Source: Coniferiporia sulphurascens
Taxonomy: Eukaryota > Basidiomycota > Agaricomycetes > Hymenochaetales > Hymenochaetaceae
Direction: 5' to 3'
NCBI GenBank assembly: GCA_002794785.1
Contig: NBBA01000009.1
Coordinates: 1,240,001 to 1,304,000 of the forward strand
DNA: 64,000 nt
Part shown: positions 22,892-33,814 of the stretch, one piece after another
Numbering within the stretch: the first letter of the stretch is position 1
Layout: the number at the start of each line of letters is the position of its first letter
Notes under the pieces: model-generated
Told to the model about the DNA's origin: nothing
Seen by the model: the letters and a program-made list of their open reading frames with translations, nothing else
The model's database searches: none
Program-made: the position numbers and the translations under genes

Positions 22892-24124
22892 CTATCGCTT
22901 CATCTTCCTTTTCAATACCTTCTTCATCGCCGCCTGGTCTTTTTCGAACTTCCCTCGTTTTCTCTTTGGTTCATCTCCGCCTTCCGTGTCCTCCTGCGTC
23001 CTCATCCTCGATCTGGCCAACGCATCGCCCTTCTTCCCACGCTGGCGAAGCTCCTCATACCCATCACCCACAGCCCCGTCCCTGCGCCTCCCAACTGCTT
23101 TCAATACATCGGCGAATTCATCCTCCAGACCCAATCCCCGGCGCCCGCGACCGAGCACGCCCGGAGCAGATCCAGCGCCTGTACCCCCGAGCGCGATATC
23201 CTCCTCATCACGCCTCCGGCGTTTTGCATCCTTCTTTTTCATTACAAGACGTGTGAAATTCTCCTCCTCGAACTCGGTCATGCGTGCGAGCTCCTTCGCT
23301 CGTGCGCTCTGCAACGCGGGAACGCTGCCGAGCCCGCTCGTGGTCTCGACGTGAGGGTCAAGGTGGCCCAGCTGCGCGAGCGCCGTGGGCACAGGCCGTT
23401 TGCGCTCTTTCTTCGACCGTCCGGACTCCTCGGTGTATGGCACCGGTGCGAATTTCGGCGGACGATAGATGCCGTCCTGAGACTGGCCCTCGTGGCCCTC
23501 GCTATCTGATGAACCAGAAGCTTCCGCATCTTGATTCATGAGGTTTTGTGGGTTGGGCCGGAAGGCGAGGGGGTCTGTAGGAAACGGTGTAAATAACCGC
23601 TGCAAATAAATAAGGTATATATTAAAAGCATACCATTAATGACATCCTCTCCGGCCGGCTCTTCCGCCAATCGGATGAGCTTTTCGATCTGGTATCTCAT
23701 CTTGCTTTCAAGAGCCTTCACTTTTTCCAAGACAACCCTATTCTCTACCATCGAGCCGACGAGGTCGCCCGGCCGAGACCCACGGGGAGCACGTTCGGCT
23801 ACACTAAATGGCTCCTGTTTACTGACTGCACTCTCATCGGATAGCGTGTGCCCCAACACGCGGTGGGCGGAGAGCAGAACGAAGGACTGGAGATAGGATA
23901 ACATGAGATGGTGCTTGAGCGAAAGGAGGGAGATGCCGTCTTTTGTGTCAAGGTCCATCCTAGAAATTTAAAAAAAAATGATTAGCTGATTGGGAGCAAA
24001 TCCTGAGTGGACTAGCTTACTGGGTCGAGATTTTTTTAATGGACTCCCGAGTCGCAGAAATGCTGGAAGACATTCCTTTCAAGAGGTCGCGGAATTCGGG
24101 CTGGTCGCTCTGAGTGTCCGCCAT
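22892..24124 (-). CDS. LCP5: Lcp5/neuroguidin, Sas10/Utp3/C1D family rRNA processing factor
   Basis: Component of the U3 small-subunit processome in the nucleolus, needed for early pre-18S cleavages. Seen: exon 1 from 24124 (MADTQSDQPEFRDLLKGMSS), an intron, then DLDTKDGISLLSLKHHLMLS and YLQSFVLLSAHRVLG, the helical Sas10/C1D domain; KALESKMRYQIEKLIRLAEE, the family hallmark; after a second intron DPLAFRPNPQNLM, also conserved. The long charged C-terminal part (KYAPVPYTEE-like KFAPVPYTEE, then KKKDAKRRRRDEEDI) ends in a very basic tail, KKVLKRKMKR, which is typical of nucleolar proteins. Length and order match the family. Confidence 0.92.
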
Positions 24125-24830
24125 CTTATTTCTGTGAAAGACAACGAGTAAGTACGGTGTGTTTACGGGTGGTTTGGCTTAAAGGGTGGTAGAAAGATCA
24201 GTTAACGGTTTTCTAGGCCGCCGCCCTCAGAGGGGCGTAATGCGTGACATCGAGGTAAACTCAGAGCCCAGTGCGTTTCATCTGTGTAAAGTCGCAACAG
24301 CAAAATGAAATCGGTACTCACTGCGATATCCCACAGCAACGAGTCCACGACACTGTCGTGAGATTAGAAAGTAGCAGCAAAGGAAAGCGAGCATAGAAAT
24401 ACCGTGGAAAATGAAATGTCCAGATATGGCTGTAATGTGGCGCACATTGGTACGCGAACTCACAGCCTTCTCGAGGTGACTACTCGTCGTTTGCAGCTAT
24501 CTGGTTCCGTTAACAACGAGGCCCATATTATTCATTGAAAACGTTTCGTTGGTATAAAGGCCAGCGCTCGATGACTTGCGAATTCCGACTTGTACATCTT
24601 CCTCCCACGATTCAGTGATAGACATTTGATCTTGTACTCGACAGTGCAACCGTTGCACCGCAGCTCTGAGTACAGCTTTCGGCGCTACTCTTCCTTGGGT
24701 TAAAGTGGCCAATGGTCTCTTTAAATGCGGTCGACAATGAGTTCATTATAATACGCTACCACAGCTAGCTGCTTTGCACGACCGCTTTTCCCCCGCCGCT
24801 AGGAAAGAGACAGTCATACTTCTAGCTGAT
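24125..24830. other. Intergenic/5' region upstream of the T5orf172 gene
   Basis: Contains a possible TATA box (GGTATAAAGG, about 24553-24562) and perhaps undetected 5' exons of the next gene. Nothing else is recognised. Confidence 0.4.
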
Positions 24831-26712
24831 CGAACCCGAATCACTTTGCTGTTCTGCCCGGAATCCCGCCAATCTGGACCAACTACGTCGCCGCGTCGCT
24901 CAGCTTGCTGAGAAGGGTCATAGGAGGCGCGAATCTGCTGAAAAGAACGACTCAAAGTCTAGAAAGCACGACTCAGCGACCCCGCCCGTACCCCCAAAGG
25001 ATGACTTCTCTGGTGCATTCAAAGCTCAGGATATTTCGCGCTCAGAAAAGCAAAATCAGGATGCGCTAGCTAGTGCACTTGGATTCCTTAACATTTCCGA
25101 TGGGGATGGCGAAGGGCATAGATTTGTTGGTGGATTCAGGTGAGTCTTTGCATACCTGTAGAATCCCAAGGGATATTTACACACTACTTCTCAGACCTAA
25201 GCTCCCGAGCCACGATGTTACACCTGGAGCGTCGCTGCCCCCGACTCCTCCAAGATTCCCGATGCCCAGTCACACAACCATGTCCCCGGGACCTCTGCCG
25301 CGTCCACCGGAGCTTCTGTTCTCCATGCCCGAGGCACAAGTTCCCCAGCCATCTCGCACCATGATGTATGCGCTCTCTTTGCCTCCGGACGACTCCGAAG
25401 GTCCTGAGAAACTTCAACCCCATCCTTCTCCTCCCGCCCTCCCTCCACGTTCGATTTCAGATGAACCAAGGCAAAGCATTAGCACAAATAACTCACCAGT
25501 GCCGCGTCGGGGGAAGCTTGCTGTTGCTCCTGCTCGGCAGCGTTCCATATCTTCTCCGATTCAGTCTCAGACGATCTCTGCTAGTCCATCCGCGCGGAAA
25601 AGTGGAAGCGAGCGAACTCAATGCAGCGGGGTGACGAAGAAAGGCGAACGATGCACCCGCCAGGTCAGGGCGGACCCACCTCTGAACGTTGTGCAACCTG
25701 ATGCATCTGTCGAGCGGTTCTGTTTCCAACATCGGGACGAAGTAATGAAAACGCCAGGGTTCTACTCCAGGGCACATGCGGACGACAAACTGGTAGTGTT
25801 CTCTGGTACACAGACTTCCCTTTGTTCTGCTTGTACATTTCCATCTTACGTCAGATCTAGAATGGATACCAGACTACCTGTCTTCGGATACGCAGGCTCT
25901 TTTACGTATAGAAATGGAGAAACCTCGATCTGAACACGATGTTCCGGGCTACATTTACACGTTTGAAATCCGAGGTGCGTCTACGCCTTCATCAAGTACC
26001 CTGTCGTGCATTCCATTTGGCTGTTCGCTTTGAAACGTTTTTGAACGGTCTGCTGACTTTTCCCCTGCAGATTCCGAGAATCCCTCAAGAATTCAACTGA
26101 AGGTTGGACGTTCGGTCAATTTGGTAAAGCGGATCGACGACTGGGGTAAGCAATGTGGCTCGAATCATCAAGTCCTACGTGGCTGGTGGCCGGGAAATAT
26201 AGAGGGTAAAAGCGAAGTGAGCTTAATGAAGGGACGCGTGAAGCCTGGGGAAAGGGGCCCGTGTTGCCACCGCCTCGAACGTCTTGTCCATCTCGAGCTC
26301 GCGGACCTCGTCGTCCATGGTCAATATTTGCACAAGGACTTTCCGCGTGGCCCGTCCCCGGACTCCCCGAGCTCGAAAGGGACAAAAGCGCATGACGGCA
26401 CAGCTTCCAGCCCAAACACACCAGTGAAGTCGCCGCGTCGCGCCGCACCAGCATCGCCTGCACGGTTTCGACCACTAAAGCCCTGCTCCGATTGTAAGCC
26501 GTATTCATTTTTGTCTTCAGATATGCGCCGCTGTCTAACCGAAACGCGGTGTTTGGGTATATGTCAATTCTTCGGGAACAGGCGGAGCTGTCCACAAGGA
26601 AATATTTTCGTTTACGCGTCCGCTTACGGGGCCGCTCAAGGGGAAGGAATGGGAGGGCATTGTAAAGCCAGTAATCGAGAGGTGGGGACGGTTTGTCAAT
26701 GAGCACATGTAG
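24831..26712 (+). CDS. T5orf172/DUF1766 (GIY-YIG-like) domain protein
   Basis: Fungal protein with a T5orf172 domain, a distant member of the GIY-YIG nuclease fold (meiotically up-regulated Mug113 in fission yeast belongs here). Seen: a basic N-terminal helix (LDQLRRRVAQLAEKGHRRRE), a long proline/serine-rich segment, a cysteine-histidine cluster (CSGVTKKGERC then FCFQHRDEV), the domain start PGYIYTFEIR, then across an intron IQLKVGRSVNLVKRIDDWGK, GWWPG, HRLERLVHLELADLVVHG, and after the last intron CGAVHKEIFSFT and WEGIVKPVIERWGRFVNEHM with the stop at 26710-26712. The start is unresolved: an acceptor at about 24830 implies an upstream exon with the ATG that I could not place. Domain identity is solid; function is unknown. 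Confidence 0.8.
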
Positions 26713-27179
26713 CTGAACCAGGCTGGAGATTGGACGGAAGGCTCAGGGCGCCATCGAACAACAGACGGTGAACACAGTGAATGCACAGGGACATGCTCGG
26801 ACACCTCGGGTCATTCCTGCTTCGCCGTCTTTGTGTGGGGCAGATTCCCATTTGCAATGAAAAGTTTTTGTTGTAGTTGTAATGAGGACAGAGAATGCTT
26901 TATGCGGTGTACAACAATAAATGTATCCACGACGACGCGTCGTGGTTGGACAATATGAAGGATGCCCATTCACAGAACCGGGGCCGCGTGTGCTCGTATT
27001 TGGCCGCAGATTGATCGGCGCTCTTCTAACTTTCTAACACCGCCTTCCCTGCACTCCGTTTCTTTGTTCTCCTCCATCCTTGTTCTATAAAGCGTGCGCA
27101 CAGAGGAAGTTATGGCCCATCGTTTCCCCTCTTTCTCTGTCCCCCTTCAACATCCTAGATTCCGTCCCAGCCGAACGCG
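26713..27179. other. Intergenic with core promoter of the cupredoxin gene
   Basis: Contains TATAAAG at 27086-27092, about 90 bp before the ATG at 27180, and a pyrimidine-rich stretch before the start. No other feature is seen. Confidence 0.5.
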
Positions 27180-28462
27180 ATGCTCTACGCCGCTGCCGCC
27201 CTCACTCTTGTGTCCCTTGCTGCCATCCCCGCCCGGGCTACTGTGTTTAATGTTACCGTCGGAGGTCCCGGTGTGCTGCGCTACAACCCGGAGTTCGTGG
27301 TATGTCGCCGTCCCCATGTATCTGATACCAAAGGATCGCCGCTCACTCGCTATTAGAATGCCGAACTAGGCGATGAGATTGTGTTCACTTTTATGCAAAA
27401 GAATCATACTGTCACACAGAGCTCCTTCGCGGACCCCTGTTCCGCTCTCGCTAATGGTTTTGACACTGGATTGTAGGTAGAATTTCCGCCGCAACTTGGA
27501 GCACCCTTCTCACCGTTACTCTTCCTACAGTATGCCGGTTGCGGATAATGTCACCGAAGACTTCCCCACTCAGACTCTCCAGATCGGCAGCACGGACCCT
27601 ACTTGGGTATACTGCAGACAGACTGGACACTGTCAGCAAGGCATGGTTTTTGCCATTAACCCGGGAACCCAATTCGCCGCCTTCCAGGCCGCCGCGAATG
27701 CTAGCGGGACTACAACTTCCGCTGTGACCACCACATCTGTTGCCTCCACCACATCTGCCGCCTTCACCCCGTCCGTCGTAACCGTCACCGCGACTGTCAC
27801 CGTCAGTGATGGCGAGGCCGTTACAACGACATACGGCTCGTATCCTGGCTCCGCTGAGCCGACGAGCGCGGGTCCGACTGATCACAAAATTGTCGTCGGC
27901 GGCACGAATCTGCTCACGTTCAGCCCCTCGAATATCACTGCTCAGCCCGGCGACACGATCACATTCCAGTTCATGGTGAAGAACCACACGGCCACACAAT
28001 CGAGCTTCAGCGACCCATGCCGCGCGCTTGCTGAGACGTCCACAACGGGTCAAGCTGGCTTTGACTCGGGTTTCATGCCTGTTGCGGCGAACGTCACGAA
28101 CTTCCCGACGTTCACAATCACCGTGAACGACACTCAGCCAATCTGGGCGTACTGCAGACAGACCGGCCACTGTGGTTAGTCTTTTTCATTAATGTTTTCC
28201 GGTCTGGCTATAATAGAACTGACACACGGGCGTTACAGGTCAAGGCATGGTGTTCTCCGCAAACTCGATTGAGAGTGGACCAAATAACTTCGCGGCTTTC
28301 CAGGCGCTCGCTGAGAAGCTTAACGGAACGTCTACCAGCTCAACATCGTCGACCTCTACTTCCTCCCCATCGCCGACATCGGGTGCGATGTCCATGCACA
28401 TGCACACGAGTGCCGTTGTTGCGCTCACTGTTTTCGGCGCTGTTTTTGGGCTCCTGTTATAA
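27180..28462 (+). CDS. Secreted GPI-type protein with two cupredoxin domains
   Basis: Extracellular serine/threonine-rich fungal protein with two copper-binding-like (plastocyanin fold) domains. Seen: a signal peptide (MLYAAAALTLVSLAAIPARA), domain 1 with KNHTVTQSSFADPC and WVYCRQTGHCQQGMVF, a Ser/Thr-rich linker, domain 2 with KNHTATQSSFSDPC and WAYCRQTGHC followed, across an intron, by QGMVFSAN. The His, Cys, His and Met positions suit a type 1 copper site. A Ser/Thr-rich stalk and a hydrophobic tail (SAVVALTVFGAVFGLLL) indicate a GPI anchor. Introns lie near 27300-27356, 27476-27530 and 28174-28239. The two domains look like an internal duplication. Role unknown; relatives are often regulated during fruiting or stress. 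Confidence 0.88.
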
Positions 28463-28753
28463 ACGGGCTTTCATGTGCTGGACGCTCTCTCTCTTCTTTT
28501 GGGTTTGATCTGGACATTGTACGACAAAACTCATGTAATACGCTAGGCAACCAGTGACCGACGTATCTATTGTATAGACGTCGTCTAGATGCGCCGATAC
28601 GTTCCTTTTGGCTTAGTAAATAATTTCCTGGCATTTGCTCAGTCGTAATCAACGTCTCGCCCTTCGCTCTTTTGTATATTAGAAAGCGTAATTATCATGA
28701 CTCCAACGAATTCAACTTCTTTATTTTCTTACGCATAGAAGTGCCTCACTGGC

Positions 28754-30063
28754 TTAGCTGAACCACGTCGTCCAATTCTCCGACTTTCGCAATATCGCAT
28801 TTGTGATTTGCCTCGCTATCACCCTGTCAGTCTGTTCCGACGGGTGCAGCTCATCGTACCTGTAGCATCAGACATTAGCTCCTGAAATTCACAGTTTCTG
28901 AGAAAATCGGATATGTTTTACCAGAGGTAGCTGTCCCTGTCCGTCCCTGTGGCCACTGTGCAGTTCGCCGTAACTCCGGTCGTATCGCCCAGCTGGTAAA
29001 CGCACATGTCTATTGGATCGACGACGCTGAGCGGGGCGGTGCCGTTCAGGTACGACGCAGGGTGCGCGATGATATCGGTAAAAAGCGCGTGCGAGTCGAA
29101 CAAGCCTAATAATAGGATTGAATGTCAGAGTTTGTTAGGACGCACGCACGGGCGAGCCAGGGGCGGAGGGAGACGATACAAATGATCGACAACATGATGA
29201 TCAGCACGATGATGATCGTTTATTGATCGACGCACGACGAGCGAGGTCGGCCCTCGGCAAATGCGTTTGACCAAGTGATTTACTAACCTATATGTGCGTC
29301 TGGCAGTGTACGCGCGAGGTTCTCGAGCATCAGCTTGGCGATTGCGTTCCCCGCCGTGGTCATCTCGGTCATCGCGAGGCTCCAGTCGGTTGCGTTATGC
29401 GCCAGTGCCCAGTAGCGGTTCGGGTACGTGTTGGCGGAGTAAAGGATGGTCTTCTCGAGTGGGATCATCTGTTCTCGCGAAGGCAGCAGATTTTTACGAA
29501 CGTTCAAAGAAAAAAGTAGAAGATAAAATAAGTAAAGGCGTCTTTGATCGCTGCGTACGGCCACTTGCGTTTTGGAATACGAAGTTGCGTGCTCCTTTCT
29601 CATATAGCGCCTGCACCCAGTTGACGGCGCACGTCGTCGTATCGACAACGGTTACGCCCGGAGCCTGGCCGCCAGTGATCAACGCCGACGCGCCTAGGTC
29701 GTTCGTACCGATCCACAGCGTGTACACCGTCGCACGCTGGTCCTCCGCGACGGCGCGCAGTGTCCCATTTGCGAGCTCCTCGAAGAACAGCGGAAGTTGG
29801 CTGCCGAATACCGGCGGGTACGGTCGGTAAGTGAGGTTGTTCGAACACGTCGCACCGCTCTGCGCGAACGGGAACAGCGTGAACCCCCCGTAGCCCGCGG
29901 CATACACTGGCCACGGGACGCCGCCGTCGCCTGTGCTGACGGTGGCTGTATACGAGTCTCCGAAGGTGACTAGGTTTTTTATTTGTCCCGCCTCAGGACC
30001 CAGAGCGGAGACGAAGGAGAGCGACGCGAGCGAAAAGAAAAGGTATAGCAACCCGTACTTCAT
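28754..30063 (-). CDS. SGNH/GDSL esterase, carbohydrate esterase family 16-like
   Basis: Secreted serine esterase; CE16 enzymes remove acetyl groups from xylo-oligosaccharides and related sugars. Seen: a signal peptide (MKYGLLYLFFSLASLSFVSA), block I with the nucleophile serine (LVTFGDSYTATVSTGD), block III (WIGTNDLG), FVFQNMIPLEKT, and block V with the catalytic Asp and His (WYDELHPSEQTDRVIARQIA). It ends NWTTWFS. Four exons; the second intron (29469-29568) uses a GC donor (gcaagt) rather than GT, which is needed to give the conserved FQNMIPLE. Several N-glycosylation sites (NLT, NGT, NAT) support secretion. It converges on the cupredoxin gene. The enzyme's exact substrate cannot be told. 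Confidence 0.9.
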
Positions 30064-31367
30064 TTTTGGTGTCTTGAGAGAATATGCACGAACTAGAAGA
30101 ACCTCCGAGTGGAAATAGAGGATTATGGTCCTCGGTATGCGCCTTGACTACTCCTCCTTAACTGTGCCACGCTTTTAACTGGTCATCACCGGGCCGTCAT
30201 GGAACGAGAGGATGGCCGTCCTATAATTTCGACCGCATGCTGGGTGAATGTGTCGTATACGTCAATCGTATAATGACCAACGTGACCGCGATTCGAGAAG
30301 TACGGTCTCGCAGCCGAAATTCCCCGTTTTCCAAGCCTCAAATCAGCGCCATCCAACGAAGATATCTTTTCGGATGTAAAGCGTCGATTGACCTACTCAT
30401 CTGTGACCCGCCCCACGTGACATAGGCTCGCGGTATTTTCGGGGTTCTTCGAAGACCTCCAAATTCAGAGAGCACACCCGCCTTTGAAGGCATTTCAGGT
30501 GACCAGTCTCGCATGTACTGCATTTGTAATAAATTTCGCACCCAGGCGATCTCCAGCAGCGCGGAGACAATGGGCTAACCTCCCCATTAATGCCACTCGC
30601 GACGAATCGAGTACATTCCCGGCACTTGTTCGTTATCGGAATGATGGCTGTGGGGCATACGTATAAGCGCGGAGTACGAACGTCGCTCCGATCAGGCTCG
30701 CTTAAACGCAATTGGGAACGGTAAGTAGTCATGTGCGTGCCGGATTAAATCTGTGCATGTGGAATGCATACCTGTGGCTCGCAGACTCAGAGGTCTGAAC
30801 GAGCTGGAGAATGGAAATTTCGGCCCCGGTCAACCTGTACCATTTTTGAAATTTGACTTGGCATAATAGCCGGCAATTTAGCGCTGTTTTTCTGCTCGGA
30901 TGAAATACGAACCACCAGTCTCGATGACGGGATTAATACACCCAGATATAGAGATTACCCAAACCACCGGATCGCCTATGCAGGGCAAAATTCCGCTTTT
31001 TTTCTCTTTCCGTAGCTCAATCATCTGTTTTAGAATAAACAAAGAACATACCCTGAGAAAAACGGTGCGAACAGGAAAGTGGAAGCGTACAGTTTAATTC
31101 TTGCCTGTGCCTTTTGTGGCTAGTTGAAAGTGGTCCGTAAACATACCATATAACCACACAGATGAACGAGTGGGCGTACCTAATATGCTCAATATCCTCT
31201 AGAGCTTACCGCACATGCGCGTTTACTATGGAAAGAAGTAGAGACTCACATGTCACCGCAGCAGGAGAGTCACAAATCAATCATTGGGTCCAACGGGAAA
31301 AGTTCGAAATTGAAAATGGAATAAGTTATACACGAATGACAAGAAAGCGATGTAAAAGGAATCTGAT
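30064..31367. other. Intergenic region with one cysteine-rich open frame
   Basis: About 1.3 kb without a firm gene. A minus-strand frame (30397-30732, 111 codons) carries several cysteines (NKCRECTRF; YKCSTCETGHLKCLQ) but no intron or family support. A CACGTG lies at 30414-30419. Confidence 0.4.
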
Positions 31368-33202
31368 TCATGAAAATCCCGAGTCCTCCTGTGAGTCGGC
31401 GATGACAGTGTCCTCAATAGTTCTCGAGTCCAGTCGTCGAGTTGTCTCCAGGGCCGTATCCTCGCGATCGTTCACAGCATCGAGTCCATTGGAACCGGTT
31501 TCATTATTCTCCACATTTGGCCCGGATTCTCCCTTTTCCTTCGTTTTCGTGTGAGCCAAGGTTGCCCGAGCTGCCTCGACATGCTTCTTGAAATCCGAAT
31601 TATTCGCTCTCTGAAATGAGCAAACCAGGTCAGAAGTTGGAATCCACATATTTTCCGACTTTGTAGAACAAAGTCCAGAGAACAAATAAAAAGAGCGGTG
31701 ATGCAAGTGAACATACCAAATAGGCGTGTGTGTCGTTCATCGCCGGCTTCTTTGCCGTCACCCCTTCTTCCCATCTTTTTAGATCCTTCCTTATTTCGCT
31801 CATTGGTTTTCGGAGCGGCTCCGCTCGATCGAGATTCGCGTTGAACATAAGCACGAATCTGTTTGTATGAATTTGTGATTAAGTATCAAGTATCTCAGAA
31901 TAAAAATGTTGGATATCAAAGATAAAACCATAGACGCACTGAGTGTGTCGAGCCACCAGCTGTTCCTTGGTTCCAATCGTTGACAGCTGGTGCTCTGCAA
32001 GCATCTCACGGATTTTCTTCTCCTTCAAAACGGGGTAAGAGGGTTTAGGCAATCGCTCTACGGTGACATCGAAAACCTCTAAAGGAGTCCTGCAAAAAAT
32101 GAATATTTATGGTTAGTGGGACCAACCCAGATGAGGGGGAACACTTACTTTTGCCTCGATTCTTTCCCTTTCCCTTTTGACCGGAGGCCGGGCTTCGTGG
32201 AAGACCCAACGAACATGTTATCCCACGCGTTTTTGGTATTCGTACGCTTGCTTCGCGTCTTGGATTCATCGGATCCGACAATGAGTGATGTGCAGCCGCT
32301 TTCGATGTGTGCGTTAGCATTCTTCATGAGGATGCGACCGGAGCATATCGGGCAAGCGACGACTTGTTCTGCTAGATAATCCGTTGAGCCTTGTGAATGG
32401 AAGTGTATACCCCACCGTCGTCTACGTCAAGATCCACACGCACATTCTATTTCGTTCTCCTCTGCGTCTGAACTCGGCACGTAGTCTCCGTTGCGGTAAG
32501 GCACATCGTCGTCCGAGTCCTCAATGACCTCAGCTACCTCAGAGCTATTTCGATTTTCGGACTTCGGTGTCGAATCACGCATGGCAGGGGCTGGTGATGC
32601 ACCGTTGCGACGCGCCCTTGGCGTAGCCAAGTTGTCCGGCTTGTGCCTCTTCCTCGGTCGTTCAGTCACATCCGCAGCTCCCCTCGTCAGCTCATCTACT
32701 TTCTTTAAAAGCCGTAGAGTGAACTCCCTGAAAACGGGGTACGGCAGAAATGTGAATCTGCATTCGGAAAGCATTCAATGTAAAGAGCGTACCGCGCGAT
32801 GCGCCAGCTGACGCCCAACTCCTCCAGCTGAACGTTCTTCGTAAGGTGAATCTCCTCCGCCGGCCTACGACATTGCGGGCATTCATGCCTCTCGCGTAAA
32901 GATTGACGAGCACACTACATCGAAATCGAAAGACAAGAGGCCGCGACAGCGCCGTCGGTCGAACAGTCAACACTCCTTAACTCGCTAGCTCAACAACGGC
33001 CGGCGACCGCGCCCTACAGCTGTAATAGAGGACGCACCATGGAGCAGAAGGAGTGCCCGCACTGAAGCATCATCGGCCCATCGTATATCTCGCCGCAAAT
33101 CCCACACCGGAACGCGCTGTCGAGCTGGCGGAGGCCTGGTGCATGAGTCTCCGACGGGAAGTCGGTCGGGTCTGAAACATTATTTTGTAGGTCATCAAGC
33201 AT
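31368..33202 (-). CDS. RAD18: RAD18 E3 ubiquitin ligase (post-replication repair)
   Basis: RING ligase that with Rad6 monoubiquitinates PCNA at stalled forks. Seen in order: the RING (FRCGICGEIYDGPMMLQCGH, FCSMCARQ, HECPQCRRPAEEIHL), a coil (LRLLKKVDEL), a charged linker with acidic runs (VIEDSDDDVPYRN), the UBZ4 finger (CPICSGRILMKNANAHIESG plus C), a SAP domain (PKPSYPVLKEKKIREMLAEH, TIGTKEQLVARHTQ), and RKDLKRWEEG, the Rad6-binding region, with NDTHAYL. The acidic/polar C-terminus ends QEDSGFS. Start 33202 is the first ATG of the frame carrying the RING. The set RING-UBZ-SAP is diagnostic. Around six short introns separate the blocks. Confidence 0.94.
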
Positions 33203-33814
33203 GGAGGTAGTGTTCCGAGCTTGTGGCTCTGCGCTTGTTAGACTTGTACAAAGAAATAGCGGTGAACCCGAGAGAAATCAGAGTACTCGGGACTGCCAGT
33301 GTGTGGTAAGTCGGAGGGAGTCACGCGGCGGGTTGAGGACATTCGTGACCAGAACGCGTCCGTGACGGACATTAAGACGCGTCGCGGCATGACATGATTA
33401 CGTACGCGCGCGTTCTCCCCCAGTATTCAAGTTTAAGTCATCCTTGCTTGCTCTTAATAGAATATCGACATTCGCCGATCCCACTCAAGACCAGAAATAA
33501 TTCCAGAGTGAGATTAAAAAGGCACACTAACGACACAAAAAGAACGTAAAGACTCGTAACCAAGTCGCGGACATGAACGGGTCTCGTCTCGAATGATGAT
33601 CGATGGACAGGTCTATCTAGCAACACGCCCTCCAGGTTTGAGCTGCAGTGGATACCAGTGTATGGGATGGGTATTAGGAAGATTACACATACGAACAAAA
33701 ACACGTCATGCAGTATGTAAGGAAAGATGTATAGAAGGTGAGGGGCGTAAGGGCGTTCATCGCGTTAGAAGAGGCAAGGAAAAAAGTAGAGGAAGGCAAG
33801 GAAAATGGATGGGT
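33203..33814. other. Intergenic region between RAD18 start and VPS1 end
   Basis: 612 bp containing the RAD18 promoter side and the VPS1 3' flank. A plus-strand frame of 87 codons (33593-33856) is open but has no support. Nothing else is recognised. Confidence 0.4.
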
